A stretch of DNA of 64,000 bases from Siccirubricoccus sp. G192. Lineage in GTDB: Bacteria; Pseudomonadota; Alphaproteobacteria; Acetobacterales; Acetobacteraceae. Every line of letters begins with the position of its first letter. Position 1 is the first letter of the stretch. Under the pieces are notes generated by a model, which had not been told where the DNA came from, did no database searches, and saw only the letters and a program-made list of their open reading frames with translations. Of this stretch, positions 34,852-42,696 are shown piece after piece. A program made the position numbers and the translations under genes. The stretch spans positions 4,180,501-4,244,500 of the forward strand of contig NZ_JAHREN010000001.1 in NCBI RefSeq assembly GCF_019084075.1, in the 5' to 3' direction.

Positions 34852-35460
34852 ATGCCTCGCTTCACGCCCCGCCGCGCCTGGATGCCGCTCTCCGATGCCG
34901 AATGAGCCGCGCTCGCGCCGCATCTCCGCCGCTGGATGAGGGCCGCGCCCGGCACGGCCGGGCGGCGGGCCGGACGGCCGCTCGGGGATGAATGGCGCAA
35001 CCGCATGGACGCCATGCTGCACGCCGCCGTCTCCGGCCAGCCCTGGCACGCCCTGCCGGAGCAGTTCGGCAAGGGCGACACCGTCAGCCGCCACTTCCGC
35101 CGCCTCACCCATGCCGGGCTCTGGGCCCGGCTGCTGGCGGCCTTGGCACTGCCTCGCTGCCCACCGGCGCTCCGCGCCATCGAGTACTGGCTCTGCCGCG
35201 CCGCCCGCCGCGCCATGCGCCTGCTCGGCATGGCCGGCCTGACGCTCGCCCGCCGCCTCGGCCTCTACAGCGCGCTGCCGATGCTGCCCTGCTACATGCC
35301 GAACCGGAATTTGTCCGAAGCCTTGCACCGCTTCCAGGCCAGGCTGCTGGATCGGCTCTTCTCGGACCCGCCGCCGCCCGGCACCCTCACCCGGCTCGGC
35401 CGCCTGCTCGCCTATGCCGGCGGCCGCAGGGTATGGTCGAAGAAGCTGGCCCCACCCTGA
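34852..35460 (+). pseudogene. Transposase-like (DUF4096/IS5-type) gene with an internal stop
   Basis: The frame opens at ATG 34852 (MPRFTPRRAWMPLSDAE) and meets TGA at codon 18, exactly where the family has Trp (LSDAEWAAL). It then continues AALAPHLRRW, GRPLGDEWRNRMDAMLH and WHALPEQFGKGDTVSRHFRRL, which match the helix-turn-helix head of IS4/IS5 transposases. No DDE catalytic domain follows; the rest is basic helical sequence ending RVWSKKLAPP. A TGG to TGA change would explain the stop. Translation could restart at ATG 34936 to give 174 residues, so a residual product is possible. Confidence 0.65.
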
Positions 35461-35478
35461 TGCCCGAACTCACGGTTT

Positions 35479-35533
35479 CCAAAGGCCCTTCGGCCTTTGG
35501 TGGGTGGGTCCCAGGGAGGGCAACGCCCTCCCT
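35479..35533. terminator. Two tandem hairpins between convergent genes
   Basis: CCAAAGGCC-CTTC-GGCCTTTGG (35479-35500) is followed by AGGGAGGGC-AAC-GCCCTCCCT (35513-35533). Both are perfect 9-base stems. They lie between the transposase-like remnant and the aminotransferase stop and fit a bidirectional terminator. Confidence 0.7.
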
Positions 35534-35543
35534 AGGCTGCCGC

Positions 35544-36728
35544 CTATCCGCCCCCCAGCCACCCCCGCAGCCGCGCCGCCGCCGCCGCCATATCCGCCTC
35601 CGGCCCGCAATAGCTCAGCCGCAGGAAGCGGTTGCCGCGCTCGCGGTCGAAATCCACCCCCGGCGTCGCGGCGATTCCCGCCTCGGCCAGCATCCGGGCG
35701 CAGAATGCCGTGGCGTCGTTGGTCAGGTGGCCGATATCGGCCCAGAGGTAGAAGGCGCCATCGGCCGGCGAGAGCCGGTCCAGCCCCGCGGCCGGCAATT
35801 CGCGCAGCAGCAGGGCGCGGTTGCGGCGGTAGCGGGCGATATTGGCCTCAAGCTCCGGCTTGCAGGCAAAGGCCGCCTCCGCCGCCACCTGGGCGATATG
35901 CGGCGCCGAGATGAAGAGGTTCTGCGCCAGGCACTCCACCGGCCGCACCAGGTCCTCCGGCAGCAGCAGCCAGCCGATCCGCCAGCCGGTCATGGAGAAA
36001 TACTTGCTGAAGCTGTTCATCACCACGGCGCTGGCGGAGAAGCCCGCCGCCGTGGCCTCGGCCACCTCGCCATAGGTCAGGCCGTGGTAGATCTCGTCGG
36101 AGATCAGCCGCACCCCATTGGCCTCGCACCAGCGGGCGATGGCGGCGAGGTCCTCAGGCGGCAGCATGGTGCCGGCGGGGTTGCAGGGGCTGGCGATGAT
36201 GAGCCCCTCCGGCCGCGGGTCCAGCGCCTCCAGCATGGCAAGGCTCGGCTGCCAGCGCGTCGCGGTGTCGCAGGGCAGCAGCACGGGCTGCATGCCGAGC
36301 GCGGTCAGTATATTCGCATAGGGCGGGTAGAAAGGCGCCGCCATGGCCACCCGGTCGCCGGGGTCGAAGGCCGCCAGGAAGGCCAGCGGAAAGGCGCCGG
36401 AGGCACCGACCGTCACCGCGATGCGGCTGGCCGGCACGGTCACGCCGTAACGCTCGGCGTAATGCAGGGCGATGCGCTCGCGCAGCGAGGGCAGGCCGAA
36501 GGCCTCGGTATAGCCGAGCGGCGCGGCCCCCTGGAGGGCGCGGATCGCCGCCTCGGCGGCGCCGCGCGGGGCGCCGGTGCCGGGCTGGCCGACCTCCATG
36601 CGGATCACGCCGAGCGAATCGCCATGGGCGCCGGACGGCAGCGTGGCGGCCCGGGCATTGGCCGCCGCGATCACGTCCATCACCAGGAAGGGCGGCGCTG
36701 CGGCGCCGCGGCCGATCTTCAGCGCCAT
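35544..36728 (-). CDS. Class I/II PLP-dependent aminotransferase
   Basis: 394 residues, fold type I. The PLP lysine is in NSFSKYFSMTGWRIGWLLLP, with the supporting motifs IASPCNPAGTMLPPEDL and LISDEIYHGLTYG and the C-terminal FLRLSYCG arginine that binds the substrate carboxylate. The best family match is the aspartate/aromatic-like group with broad specificity, so the exact amino acid is not assigned. The cytoplasmic protein starts at ATG 36728, only three bases after the GGT-like gene stop, so the two are probably co-transcribed. Confidence 0.9.
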   Translation of the reverse strand: MALKIGRGAAAPPFLVMDVIAAANARAATLPSGAHGDSLGVIRMEVGQPGTGAPRGAAEAAIRALQGAAPLGYTEAFGLPSLRERIALHYAERYGVTVPASRIAVTVGASGAFPLAFLAAFDPGDRVAMAAPFYPPYANILTALGMQPVLLPCDTATRWQPSLAMLEALDPRPEGLIIASPCNPAGTMLPPEDLAAIARWCEANGVRLISDEIYHGLTYGEVAEATAAGFSASAVVMNSFSKYFSMTGWRIGWLLLPEDLVRPVECLAQNLFISAPHIAQVAAEAAFACKPELEANIARYRRNRALLLRELPAAGLDRLSPADGAFYLWADIGHLTNDATAFCARMLAEAGIAATPGVDFDRERGNRFLRLSYCGPEADMAAAAARLRGWLGGG

Positions 36729-36731
36729 GCC

Positions 36732-38294
36732 CTACTGGTCCACGGCGCCGAGCGCCACGCCGGTGCCGCGCGGGTCGGACCGCGCCACGCAGCGGTCCGG
36801 GTAGCCCGGCAGGTAGTTCAGGCAGGCGCCGATCTGCGCCCGCCCGGTGCCAAGCGTGCCGTTCTCCAGCGCCGCTGCCGTATCCGCGCCGCGCAGCAGG
36901 TGCAGTGCCGCCGGGCCGGCCACCGAAATCGGCGCCGCCTGCTGGCCGGAGGCGGCGATGCCCATGCGGAAGGCCCGCAGGTTCGGGTTGTAGGCGATGG
37001 CGGCCGAGAGCAGCGGCGGCTGCACCGCGCCGATCCCCGGCGCCGCGGCCAGCAGGAAGCCCATGCCCGGCGCCATCCGGCCGGTGCCGAACAGGTTGTT
37101 GAGGGTGAAGGCGCAGGTCACGGCATTGCCGCTGCGGTCGAAGACCATCAGCCCGGCCGAGGCCGGCAGCACGCCAAGCCCCGGCCCGCCGGCCGGCGCC
37201 GCCGCGGTGAGATAGGCGCGCGGGTCGCCGCCCCGCTCCCGCCAGGCGGCGGCGGCGGCCAGGCCGCGCTGCGCCGCCGCCTCCAGCCCCTGCCCCGCCT
37301 GCAAAGCGGCGAAGCTGACGGCAGCGGCCAGGCCGCCATCGGCCGGCGGCGGCAGGAAGGCGATCTGGTCACCGCCACGGCTCGGCAGCACCAGTGGCGC
37401 GGCCAGGTTGGGCAAGGCGGCCCGCAACTCATCCAGGGTGAGGCCGCCGCCGGCTGCCTGGGACACCTCGGCCAGCCGCCGGGCCAGGTTGCCCTGATGC
37501 AGGTCGCCGACCCCGGCCACCCGCAACTGGCCGAGCGTGCCCGCCAGTTCCGGCTGCACCAGCCGCTGCCCGGCCTGGAGCGGCGCCCCGCCGGGCCCGG
37601 CGAAGACCGAACGCGCGCCGGGATCGGCCAGCAGCGGCCCCGAGACCGCGGCGAGGTCGGCGGCCAGGCCCCGGCCCATCTCGGTGCCGAAGCGGGCAAG
37701 CTGCTCGGCCGGGGCGATCAGCTCCTCGAAGGGGCGGCCGGGCTTGCGGGTATGCAGCGCGAAGAGGCCGCGGGCCAGCAGCGGCACCGCCGCCGGGCGG
37801 TCGGCGCCGGGCGGCACGCCCGCCGGCGCGCCGGGCAGGAACAGCACCGCCTCGGTCGCGCCCTTGGCCGGGTCGAAGACCAGGCAGGCGCCGCCGCCGC
37901 CGAGCCCGACGCGGGAGGGCAGCGTCACCGCCATGGTGAAGCCGGCCGCGACGGCCGCATCCACCGCGGTGCCGCCGGCCGAGAGCACGCTCCGCGCCGC
38001 CAGCGCCGCCGCCGGGTCCTCGGCCGCCACGCCGCCCAGGAAGCCGCGCACGAAGCCGGGGGCGCCCTGGGCCGGGCCGCTGCCGGTGAAGGGCGAGAGC
38101 AGGCTGTTCATCGTCTCGCAGCCGGCCAGGGCCAGGGTGGCGCCGAGCAGCGCGCCGGCGCGGATGCCCCGCCCGCTTCCGTTCCGCCGCCCGCCCGCGT
38201 CTGGCCCCGGCGCGGCCCCATGCGCTTGCCGAGCCAGCGATTCACGCCCTGGGTGTTTCCACCCGGGACGATCGCAGGCTAGAGAAATCCCCAT
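36732..38294 (-). CDS. GGT-like lipoprotein with altered nucleophile
   Basis: About 520 residues of the gamma-glutamyltransferase (Ntn-hydrolase) family. A lipobox LALAGC (GATLALAGCETMNSLL) indicates a lipoprotein. The large-subunit part has AARSVLSAGGTAVDAAVAAGF and GLGGGGACLVFD. The small-subunit start, normally TTHxxVVDxxGN with Thr as nucleophile, reads ASAGLMVFDRSGN, so the nucleophile position is Ser. Activity is therefore doubtful or changed. The start is unclear: ATG 38294 is the only nearby in-frame start, leaves a long 44-residue n-region and overlaps the divergent M48 start, so a downstream non-standard start or sequence error is possible. Confidence 0.75.
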   Translation of the reverse strand: MGISLACDRPGWKHPGRESLARQAHGAAPGPDAGGRRNGSGRGIRAGALLGATLALAGCETMNSLLSPFTGSGPAQGAPGFVRGFLGGVAAEDPAAALAARSVLSAGGTAVDAAVAAGFTMAVTLPSRVGLGGGGACLVFDPAKGATEAVLFLPGAPAGVPPGADRPAAVPLLARGLFALHTRKPGRPFEELIAPAEQLARFGTEMGRGLAADLAAVSGPLLADPGARSVFAGPGGAPLQAGQRLVQPELAGTLGQLRVAGVGDLHQGNLARRLAEVSQAAGGGLTLDELRAALPNLAAPLVLPSRGGDQIAFLPPPADGGLAAAVSFAALQAGQGLEAAAQRGLAAAAAWRERGGDPRAYLTAAAPAGGPGLGVLPASAGLMVFDRSGNAVTCAFTLNNLFGTGRMAPGMGFLLAAAPGIGAVQPPLLSAAIAYNPNLRAFRMGIAASGQQAAPISVAGPAALHLLRGADTAAALENGTLGTGRAQIGACLNYLPGYPDRCVARSDPRGTGVALGAVDQ

Positions 38295-39711
38295 GCGGAA
38301 GGCGCTAGCCCTGCTCTCGGCGCTGCTGGTCATGCTGGCGTCCCCGGTCCCCGTCCTTTGGCCCTCGCGGGCATGGGCGCAAGGCGGCGCCGTGGTGACG
38401 GTGCGCGACGCGGAGACCGAAAGCCTGCTCCGCATGATCGCCCATCCCCTGTTTCGCGCCGCCGGTGTGGATCCCGCCCTGGTGCGCATCACGCTGATCC
38501 AGGCGCGGCCCATAAACGCCTTCGTCACCACCGGCAACCGCATGTTCATCAATACGGGGCTGATCCAGCAGTCCGAGACGGTCGGCGACCTGGTGGGCGT
38601 GCTGGCGCATGAGACCGGGCATATCGCCGGCGGCCATATCTCCCGGCTGCCGGAGGAGATGCGGAACGCCATGATCCGCTCCATCGCCGGGATGCTGCTG
38701 GGCGGCGCGGCGGCGGCGGCGGGCGGGCGGGATGTCGGCGGCAACGCGGCCGGCGCGCTGCTGCTCGGCAGCCAGGCCATGGCGATGGGGGAGCTCTATG
38801 CCTTCACCCGCGCCCAGGAACAGGCGGCGGACCAGGCGGGCATGCAGTACCTGGAACGGCTGGGCTGGTCCGGCCGCGGCCTCTCGCACCTGCTGGAGCG
38901 GATGCAGGAGCAGGAATTGCTCTCGGAGGCGCGGCAGGACCCGTATTTCCGCACCCATCCCCTCTCCCGCGACCGGCTGGAATTCACCCAGGACTGGGTG
39001 GCCCGCAGCCCGCATGCCGGCGCCGCCTTCCCGCCCGGCTTCGAAAGCGGCTTCCGCCTGGTCCGCGCCAAGCTGGACGGCTTCATCGGCGCCCCCGCCA
39101 CCACCCTGCGGCGCACCCGGGAGGAGGATGCCTCCGCCCCCGCGCGCTATGCCCGCGCCATCGCGCTGTTCCGCTCCGGCCGCACCGATGCGGCGCTGGA
39201 GCTGCTGGAGGGGCTGCTGCGGGAGGAGCCGGGCAGCCCCTGGCTGCGGGAATTGCAGGGCCAGATCCTGTTCGAGGCCGGGCGGCTGCGGCAGGCCATC
39301 CCGGTGCTGCGGGAGGCGGTGCGGCTGGCTCCGGGCGAGCCGCTGATCCGCCTGGCGCTCGGCCGCGCGCTGATGGAGGCGGGCGAGGCGCCCCTGCTGC
39401 GCGCCGCCGTGGGTGAATTCGAGGCCAGCCTGCGCATGGAGCGGGACAATGCCTTCGTCTGGCGCCAGCTTGGCATCGCGGAGGGAAGGCTGGGGCGGAT
39501 GCCGCGGGCGGATATCGCCCTGGCCGAGGAAGCCATGCTGGAGGGCGACTACGCCGCGGTGCGCCTGCTTTCCCGCCGGGCGGCGGCGGCGCTGCCGCCC
39601 GGGCCGCTGCGGCTGCGCGCGGAGGACCTGCGCCATGCCGCGCAACGGGATAACCTGACGCGCGAGCAGCGCGACGCGGAAGACGCCATGCGACGGAGAA
39701 CAAGACGGTGA
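38293..39711 (+). CDS. Exported M48 metalloprotease with TPR repeats (BepA-like)
   Basis: 472 residues. Signal peptide: LALLSALLVMLASPVPVL then SRAWAQ. The protease domain has the zinc motif HETGH (VLAHETGHIAGGHIS) and a downstream AQEQAADQAG that provides the third ligand. From about residue 275 TPR-type helices follow (YARAIALFRSGRTDAALELL, LRQAIPVLREAVRLAPGEP). The layout matches BepA/YfgC, a periplasmic protease and chaperone for outer-membrane protein assembly. The stop overlaps the start of the DsbA-like gene (GTGA). It is divergent from the GGT-like gene. Confidence 0.9.
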   Translation: MRKALALLSALLVMLASPVPVLWPSRAWAQGGAVVTVRDAETESLLRMIAHPLFRAAGVDPALVRITLIQARPINAFVTTGNRMFINTGLIQQSETVGDLVGVLAHETGHIAGGHISRLPEEMRNAMIRSIAGMLLGGAAAAAGGRDVGGNAAGALLLGSQAMAMGELYAFTRAQEQAADQAGMQYLERLGWSGRGLSHLLERMQEQELLSEARQDPYFRTHPLSRDRLEFTQDWVARSPHAGAAFPPGFESGFRLVRAKLDGFIGAPATTLRRTREEDASAPARYARAIALFRSGRTDAALELLEGLLREEPGSPWLRELQGQILFEAGRLRQAIPVLREAVRLAPGEPLIRLALGRALMEAGEAPLLRAAVGEFEASLRMERDNAFVWRQLGIAEGRLGRMPRADIALAEEAMLEGDYAAVRLLSRRAAAALPPGPLRLRAEDLRHAAQRDNLTREQRDAEDAMRRRTRR

Positions 39712-40445
39712 AGATTGTGTTGGGCGCGGTAATCGCCCTTGCCCTGGCGACCTCGGCCCATGCCCAGGAAAGCGCGCGGTTCACGCCCGAGCAGCGGCAG
39801 GAGGTGGTCGGCATCCTGCGCGAGGCCCTGCGCCAGGACCCCTCCATCCTGCGGGACGCGCTGGTGGCGCTGGAGGCGGCCGAGACCCGGGACCGCGAGG
39901 GCGCGCTGCGCGCCGCCGTCGCCGCCCATGCCGATGCCCTGTTCCGCGACCCCGCCGACCCGGTGCGCGGCAACCCGCAGGGCGTGGTGACGCTGGTGGA
40001 ATTCTTCGACGCCCGCTGCGGCTACTGCAAGCAGTTGCACCCGACCATGGAGCAGTTGCTGCGGCGGCAGCCGGATGTGAGGCTGGTGCTGAAGGACCTG
40101 CCGATCCTCGGCCCGAACAGCGTGCTGGCCAGCCGCGCCCTGCTGGCGGCGCAGCGCCAGGGCAAATACGCGGAACTGCACGACGCGCTGCTGAAGCTGC
40201 GCGAGGAGCCGGCCGAGCCGGTGCTGCGGCGCGAGGCGGAGCGGATCGGGCTCGACTGGGCCAGGCTGCGGCGGGAGATGGACGATCCCGTGGTGCAGCA
40301 GCGGCTGGCCGGCACCATGCGGCTCGCCCAGGCGCTCCGGATCGAGGGCACGCCGGCCCTGGTGATCGGCGATACGGTGATCCCCGGCGCGGTCGATCTG
40401 GCGACGCTGGAGCGGCTGGTGGCGGAAGCCAGGCCAGCGAGGTAG
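39708..40445 (+). CDS. DsbA-family thiol-disulfide protein
   Basis: 245 residues. Signal peptide IVLGAVIALALATSAHAQ. The thioredoxin-fold active site is CGYC in VEFFDARCGYCKQLHP, with the cis-Pro loop IEGTPALVIGD. A helical N-terminal extension (about 20-75) is typical of Com1/DsbG-like alphaproteobacterial members. It probably oxidises or repairs disulfides in the periplasm, perhaps for the co-transcribed M48 protease. The start is GTG 39708 inside the previous gene's stop (4-base overlap). Confidence 0.9.
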   Translation: MKIVLGAVIALALATSAHAQESARFTPEQRQEVVGILREALRQDPSILRDALVALEAAETRDREGALRAAVAAHADALFRDPADPVRGNPQGVVTLVEFFDARCGYCKQLHPTMEQLLRRQPDVRLVLKDLPILGPNSVLASRALLAAQRQGKYAELHDALLKLREEPAEPVLRREAERIGLDWARLRREMDDPVVQQRLAGTMRLAQALRIEGTPALVIGDTVIPGAVDLATLERLVAEARPAR

Positions 40446-40451
40446 CGCGCC

Positions 40452-41261
40452 ATGCCGCATTTCCTCTGCACCACCTGCACCACGCAATTCGCCGAAAGCC
40501 CGGCGCCGCCACCCAGGTGCCCGATGTGCGAGGATGAGCGGCAATACGTGCCCGCCAGTGGCCAGGGCTGGACCACGCTGGAGCGGCTGTGCGGGTCCCA
40601 CACCAATGGCTGGCGGATGCTGGAGCCGGACCTGCTGGCGGTGCAGACCACTCCGAGCCTCGGCATCGGCCAGCGGGCGCTGCTGGTGCGGACGCCGGCG
40701 GGGAATTTCCTGTGGGATTGCATTGCCCTGCTGGATGGGGCGACGGAGGCGATGATCCGGGCCTTCGGCGGACTGGCGGGCATCGCCATCTCCCACCCGC
40801 ATTACTATTCCAGCATGGTGGAATGGGGCCGCGCCTTCGGCTGCCCGGTCTGGCTGCACCAGGCGGACCGGGCGCATGTGATGCGGCCGGACCCCTGCCT
40901 GCGGTTCTGGGAGGGCGAGGAACAGCCGGTGCTGCCGGGGCTCACGCTGCACCGGTTGGGCGGGCATTTCGCCGGCGGCACGGTGGCGCATTGGGCGCGC
41001 GGCGCGGGGGTGCTGCTTTCGGGCGACATCCTGCAGGTGCTGCCGGACCGAAAGCACCTCGGCTTCATGCGGAGCTACCCCTGCCTGATCCCGCTGCCGC
41101 CGGAGCAGGTGCGGCGCATGGCGGCGCGCTGCGAGGCATTGGCCTTCGATGCGATCTATGGCGCCTTCGAGGGGCGGGAGATCACGACAGGCGGGAAGCA
41201 GGCGGTGGCGCGGTCGGCGGAGCGGTATTGCCGGTGGGTGGCGGGGATGGTGGAGCCGTGA
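40452..41261 (+). CDS. MBL-fold metallo-hydrolase with N-terminal zinc ribbon
   Basis: 269 residues. The N-terminus has a rubredoxin-like CTTC...CPMC pair (residues 6-9 and 23-26). The hydrolase part has SHPHYYSS, where the usual HxHxDH motif is reduced (no Asp-His), HLGGHFAGGTVAHW, and SGDILQVLPDRKHLGFMRS. It is therefore an atypical MBL protein, found mostly as an uncharacterised family. It is six bases downstream of the DsbA-like gene and probably in the same operon; substrate unknown. Confidence 0.78.
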   Translation: MPHFLCTTCTTQFAESPAPPPRCPMCEDERQYVPASGQGWTTLERLCGSHTNGWRMLEPDLLAVQTTPSLGIGQRALLVRTPAGNFLWDCIALLDGATEAMIRAFGGLAGIAISHPHYYSSMVEWGRAFGCPVWLHQADRAHVMRPDPCLRFWEGEEQPVLPGLTLHRLGGHFAGGTVAHWARGAGVLLSGDILQVLPDRKHLGFMRSYPCLIPLPPEQVRRMAARCEALAFDAIYGAFEGREITTGGKQAVARSAERYCRWVAGMVEP

Positions 41262-41382
41262 GGGGCCTGCTGCACGACCCTCGCCCATCGGCATCCTGCC
41301 GGGCGGCTGCGGTGGCAAAGCGTCCACCAGGCCCGGGCCGGTAGATTTCCGGTGGCGCATCGCTCCGCCCGTCTCATGGTGC

Positions 41383-41422
41383 TTGACAGGCGCCTTCATT
41401 TCCATGATTCTAGAGATATGGA
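41383..41422 (+). promoter_or_regulatory. Probable promoter/operator of the ars operon
   Basis: TTGACA at 41383-41388 is a consensus -35 box. A weak -10 candidate GATTCT follows at 41406-41411 with a 17-base spacer. An imperfect dyad TCCAT (41401-41405) with ATGGA (41418-41422) spans the -10 and the arsR start, the place where ArsR repressors normally bind. The transcript would be almost leaderless. Confidence 0.5.
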
Positions 41423-41777
41423 GAAAGCAGGCGCCATCGCCGCCCTCGCGGCCCTCGCACAGGATTCCCGCCTCGATATCTTCCGCCTGCTGGTGCAGGC
41501 CGGCGGCGAAGGGCTGCCGGCCGGGCAGATCGGGGAGCGGCTGGGGCTGCCCTCGGCCACGCTCTCCTTCCATCTGAACCAGCTTCGTCAGGCTGGCCTG
41601 GTGACCTTCCGGCGGGAGGGGCGGTCGCTGATCTACGCGGCCGAATACGGTGCCATGAACGACCTGCTGGCCTACCTGACCGAGAATTGCTGCCAGGGCG
41701 AGCCGGCCGGCTGCGACGCCGGCCTCTGCGATGCCACCGCCCTCGTCAAAGCCAAGGAAGGGAGCACCCGCCAATGA
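41418..41777 (+). CDS. arsR: Arsenic-responsive ArsR repressor
   Basis: 119 residues with winged helix-turn-helix: LAQDSRLDIFRLLVQAG, LGLPSATLSFHLNQLRQAGLV and REGRSLIYAAEY. Arsenite-binding cysteines lie after the wing: ENCCQGEPAGCDAGLC, similar in spacing to the C-terminal Cys triad of Acidithiobacillus ferrooxidans ArsR rather than the helix-3 pair of plasmid R773 ArsR. The start ATG 41418 matches the family; upstream in-frame starts give an unlikely extension. It overlaps arsI by four bases and should repress the whole operon until arsenite binds. Confidence 0.93.
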   Translation: MEKAGAIAALAALAQDSRLDIFRLLVQAGGEGLPAGQIGERLGLPSATLSFHLNQLRQAGLVTFRREGRSLIYAAEYGAMNDLLAYLTENCCQGEPAGCDAGLCDATALVKAKEGSTRQ

Positions 41778-42265
41778 AGCGCCTGCATGTGCATGTGTCC
41801 GTCGAGGACATCGCCCAATCCGTCCGGTTCTACAGCGCCCTCTTCGCCACGACGCCGAGCGTCCTCAAGCCCGACTATGCGAAGTGGATGCTCGATGATC
41901 CGCGCGTGAATTTCGCCATATCCGCGCGTGGCAGGGCGGGTGGCCTCGATCACCTTGGGATTCAGGTCGAGACGCCGGAGGAACTGCACGAGGTCTATGG
42001 CCGGCTGCAACAGGCCGACCGGCCGGTGCTGGAGGAGGGCGCCACCACCTGCTGCTATGCCAGGTCGGAAAAGTCCTGGATCACCGACCCGCAAGGGCTG
42101 TCCTGGGAAACCTTCCTGACGCATGGCGAGAGCACGGTCTATGGCGACGGCTTCGGCGCCGAGGCGGTCAGGACCACGGGCGGGGCCTGCTGCGCGCCGC
42201 AGGTGCAGGCAAAGCCGGCGGCCGCCTGCTGCGGTCCCGCGCTGGCGGAGGAGCGCGCATCGTGA
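41774..42265 (+). CDS. arsI: ArsI/CadI-family C-As lyase
   Basis: 163 residues, vicinal-oxygen-chelate fold. MKRLHVHVSVEDIAQSVRFY begins the fold and carries the first iron ligand His, GGLDHLGIQVET the second, and WETFL the Glu. The Cys pair in TTCCYARSEKSWI is the expected organoarsenical-binding site. An extra C-terminal tail has GGACCAPQ and AACCGP, more Cys pairs that could hold arsenic. ArsI cleaves the carbon-arsenic bond of methylarsonous acid and aromatic arsenicals to arsenite; CadI-like cadmium binding is an alternative. Both ends overlap neighbouring genes. Confidence 0.88.
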   Translation: MKRLHVHVSVEDIAQSVRFYSALFATTPSVLKPDYAKWMLDDPRVNFAISARGRAGGLDHLGIQVETPEELHEVYGRLQQADRPVLEEGATTCCYARSEKSWITDPQGLSWETFLTHGESTVYGDGFGAEAVRTTGGACCAPQVQAKPAAACCGPALAEERAS

Positions 42266-42696
42266 CCGTCACCATCTACCACAACCCGGCCTGCGGCACG
42301 TCGCGCAACGTCCTCGGCCTGATCCGCAACAGCGGGGAGGAGCCGCAGGTCATCGAGTACCTGAAGACCCCGCCAGGCCGGGAGGAGTTGGCCAGCCTGA
42401 TCGCCCGCATGGGAATCCCGGTGCGCGACCTGCTGCGCCGGAAGGGCACGCCCCATGATGCGCTCGGGCTGGACGATCCCGGCCTCACGGATGACCAGTT
42501 GCTCGACGCCATGATGGCGCATCCGATCCTCATCAACCGGCCGATCGTGGTCACGCCGCTCGGCGTGAGGCTCTGCCGCCCATCCGAAGCCGTGCTCGAC
42601 ATCCTGCCCGCACCACAGCATGGCGCCTTCGCCAAGGAGGATGGCGAGGCGGTCACGGACGCCCGGGGCAACCGGGTGACGGGGTCCGCACCTTGA
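42262..42696 (+). CDS. arsC: Arsenate reductase (glutaredoxin-dependent)
   Basis: 144 residues. The catalytic Cys is in YHNPACGTSRN, and the arginines that position arsenate are in HPILINRPIVV and GVRLCRPSE, as in R773 ArsC. It reduces arsenate to arsenite with glutathione and glutaredoxin, and arsenite is then exported by the next gene. It starts at GTG 42262, overlapping arsI, and its stop overlaps the acr3 start. Confidence 0.95.
   Translation: MTVTIYHNPACGTSRNVLGLIRNSGEEPQVIEYLKTPPGREELASLIARMGIPVRDLLRRKGTPHDALGLDDPGLTDDQLLDAMMAHPILINRPIVVTPLGVRLCRPSEAVLDILPAPQHGAFAKEDGEAVTDARGNRVTGSAP

Noticed and set aside
34903..34905. TGA in the transposase-like gene read as selenocysteine
   Set aside because: The family has Trp there and no selenocysteine insertion element or selenoprotein context is visible; a TGG to TGA mutation is simpler.
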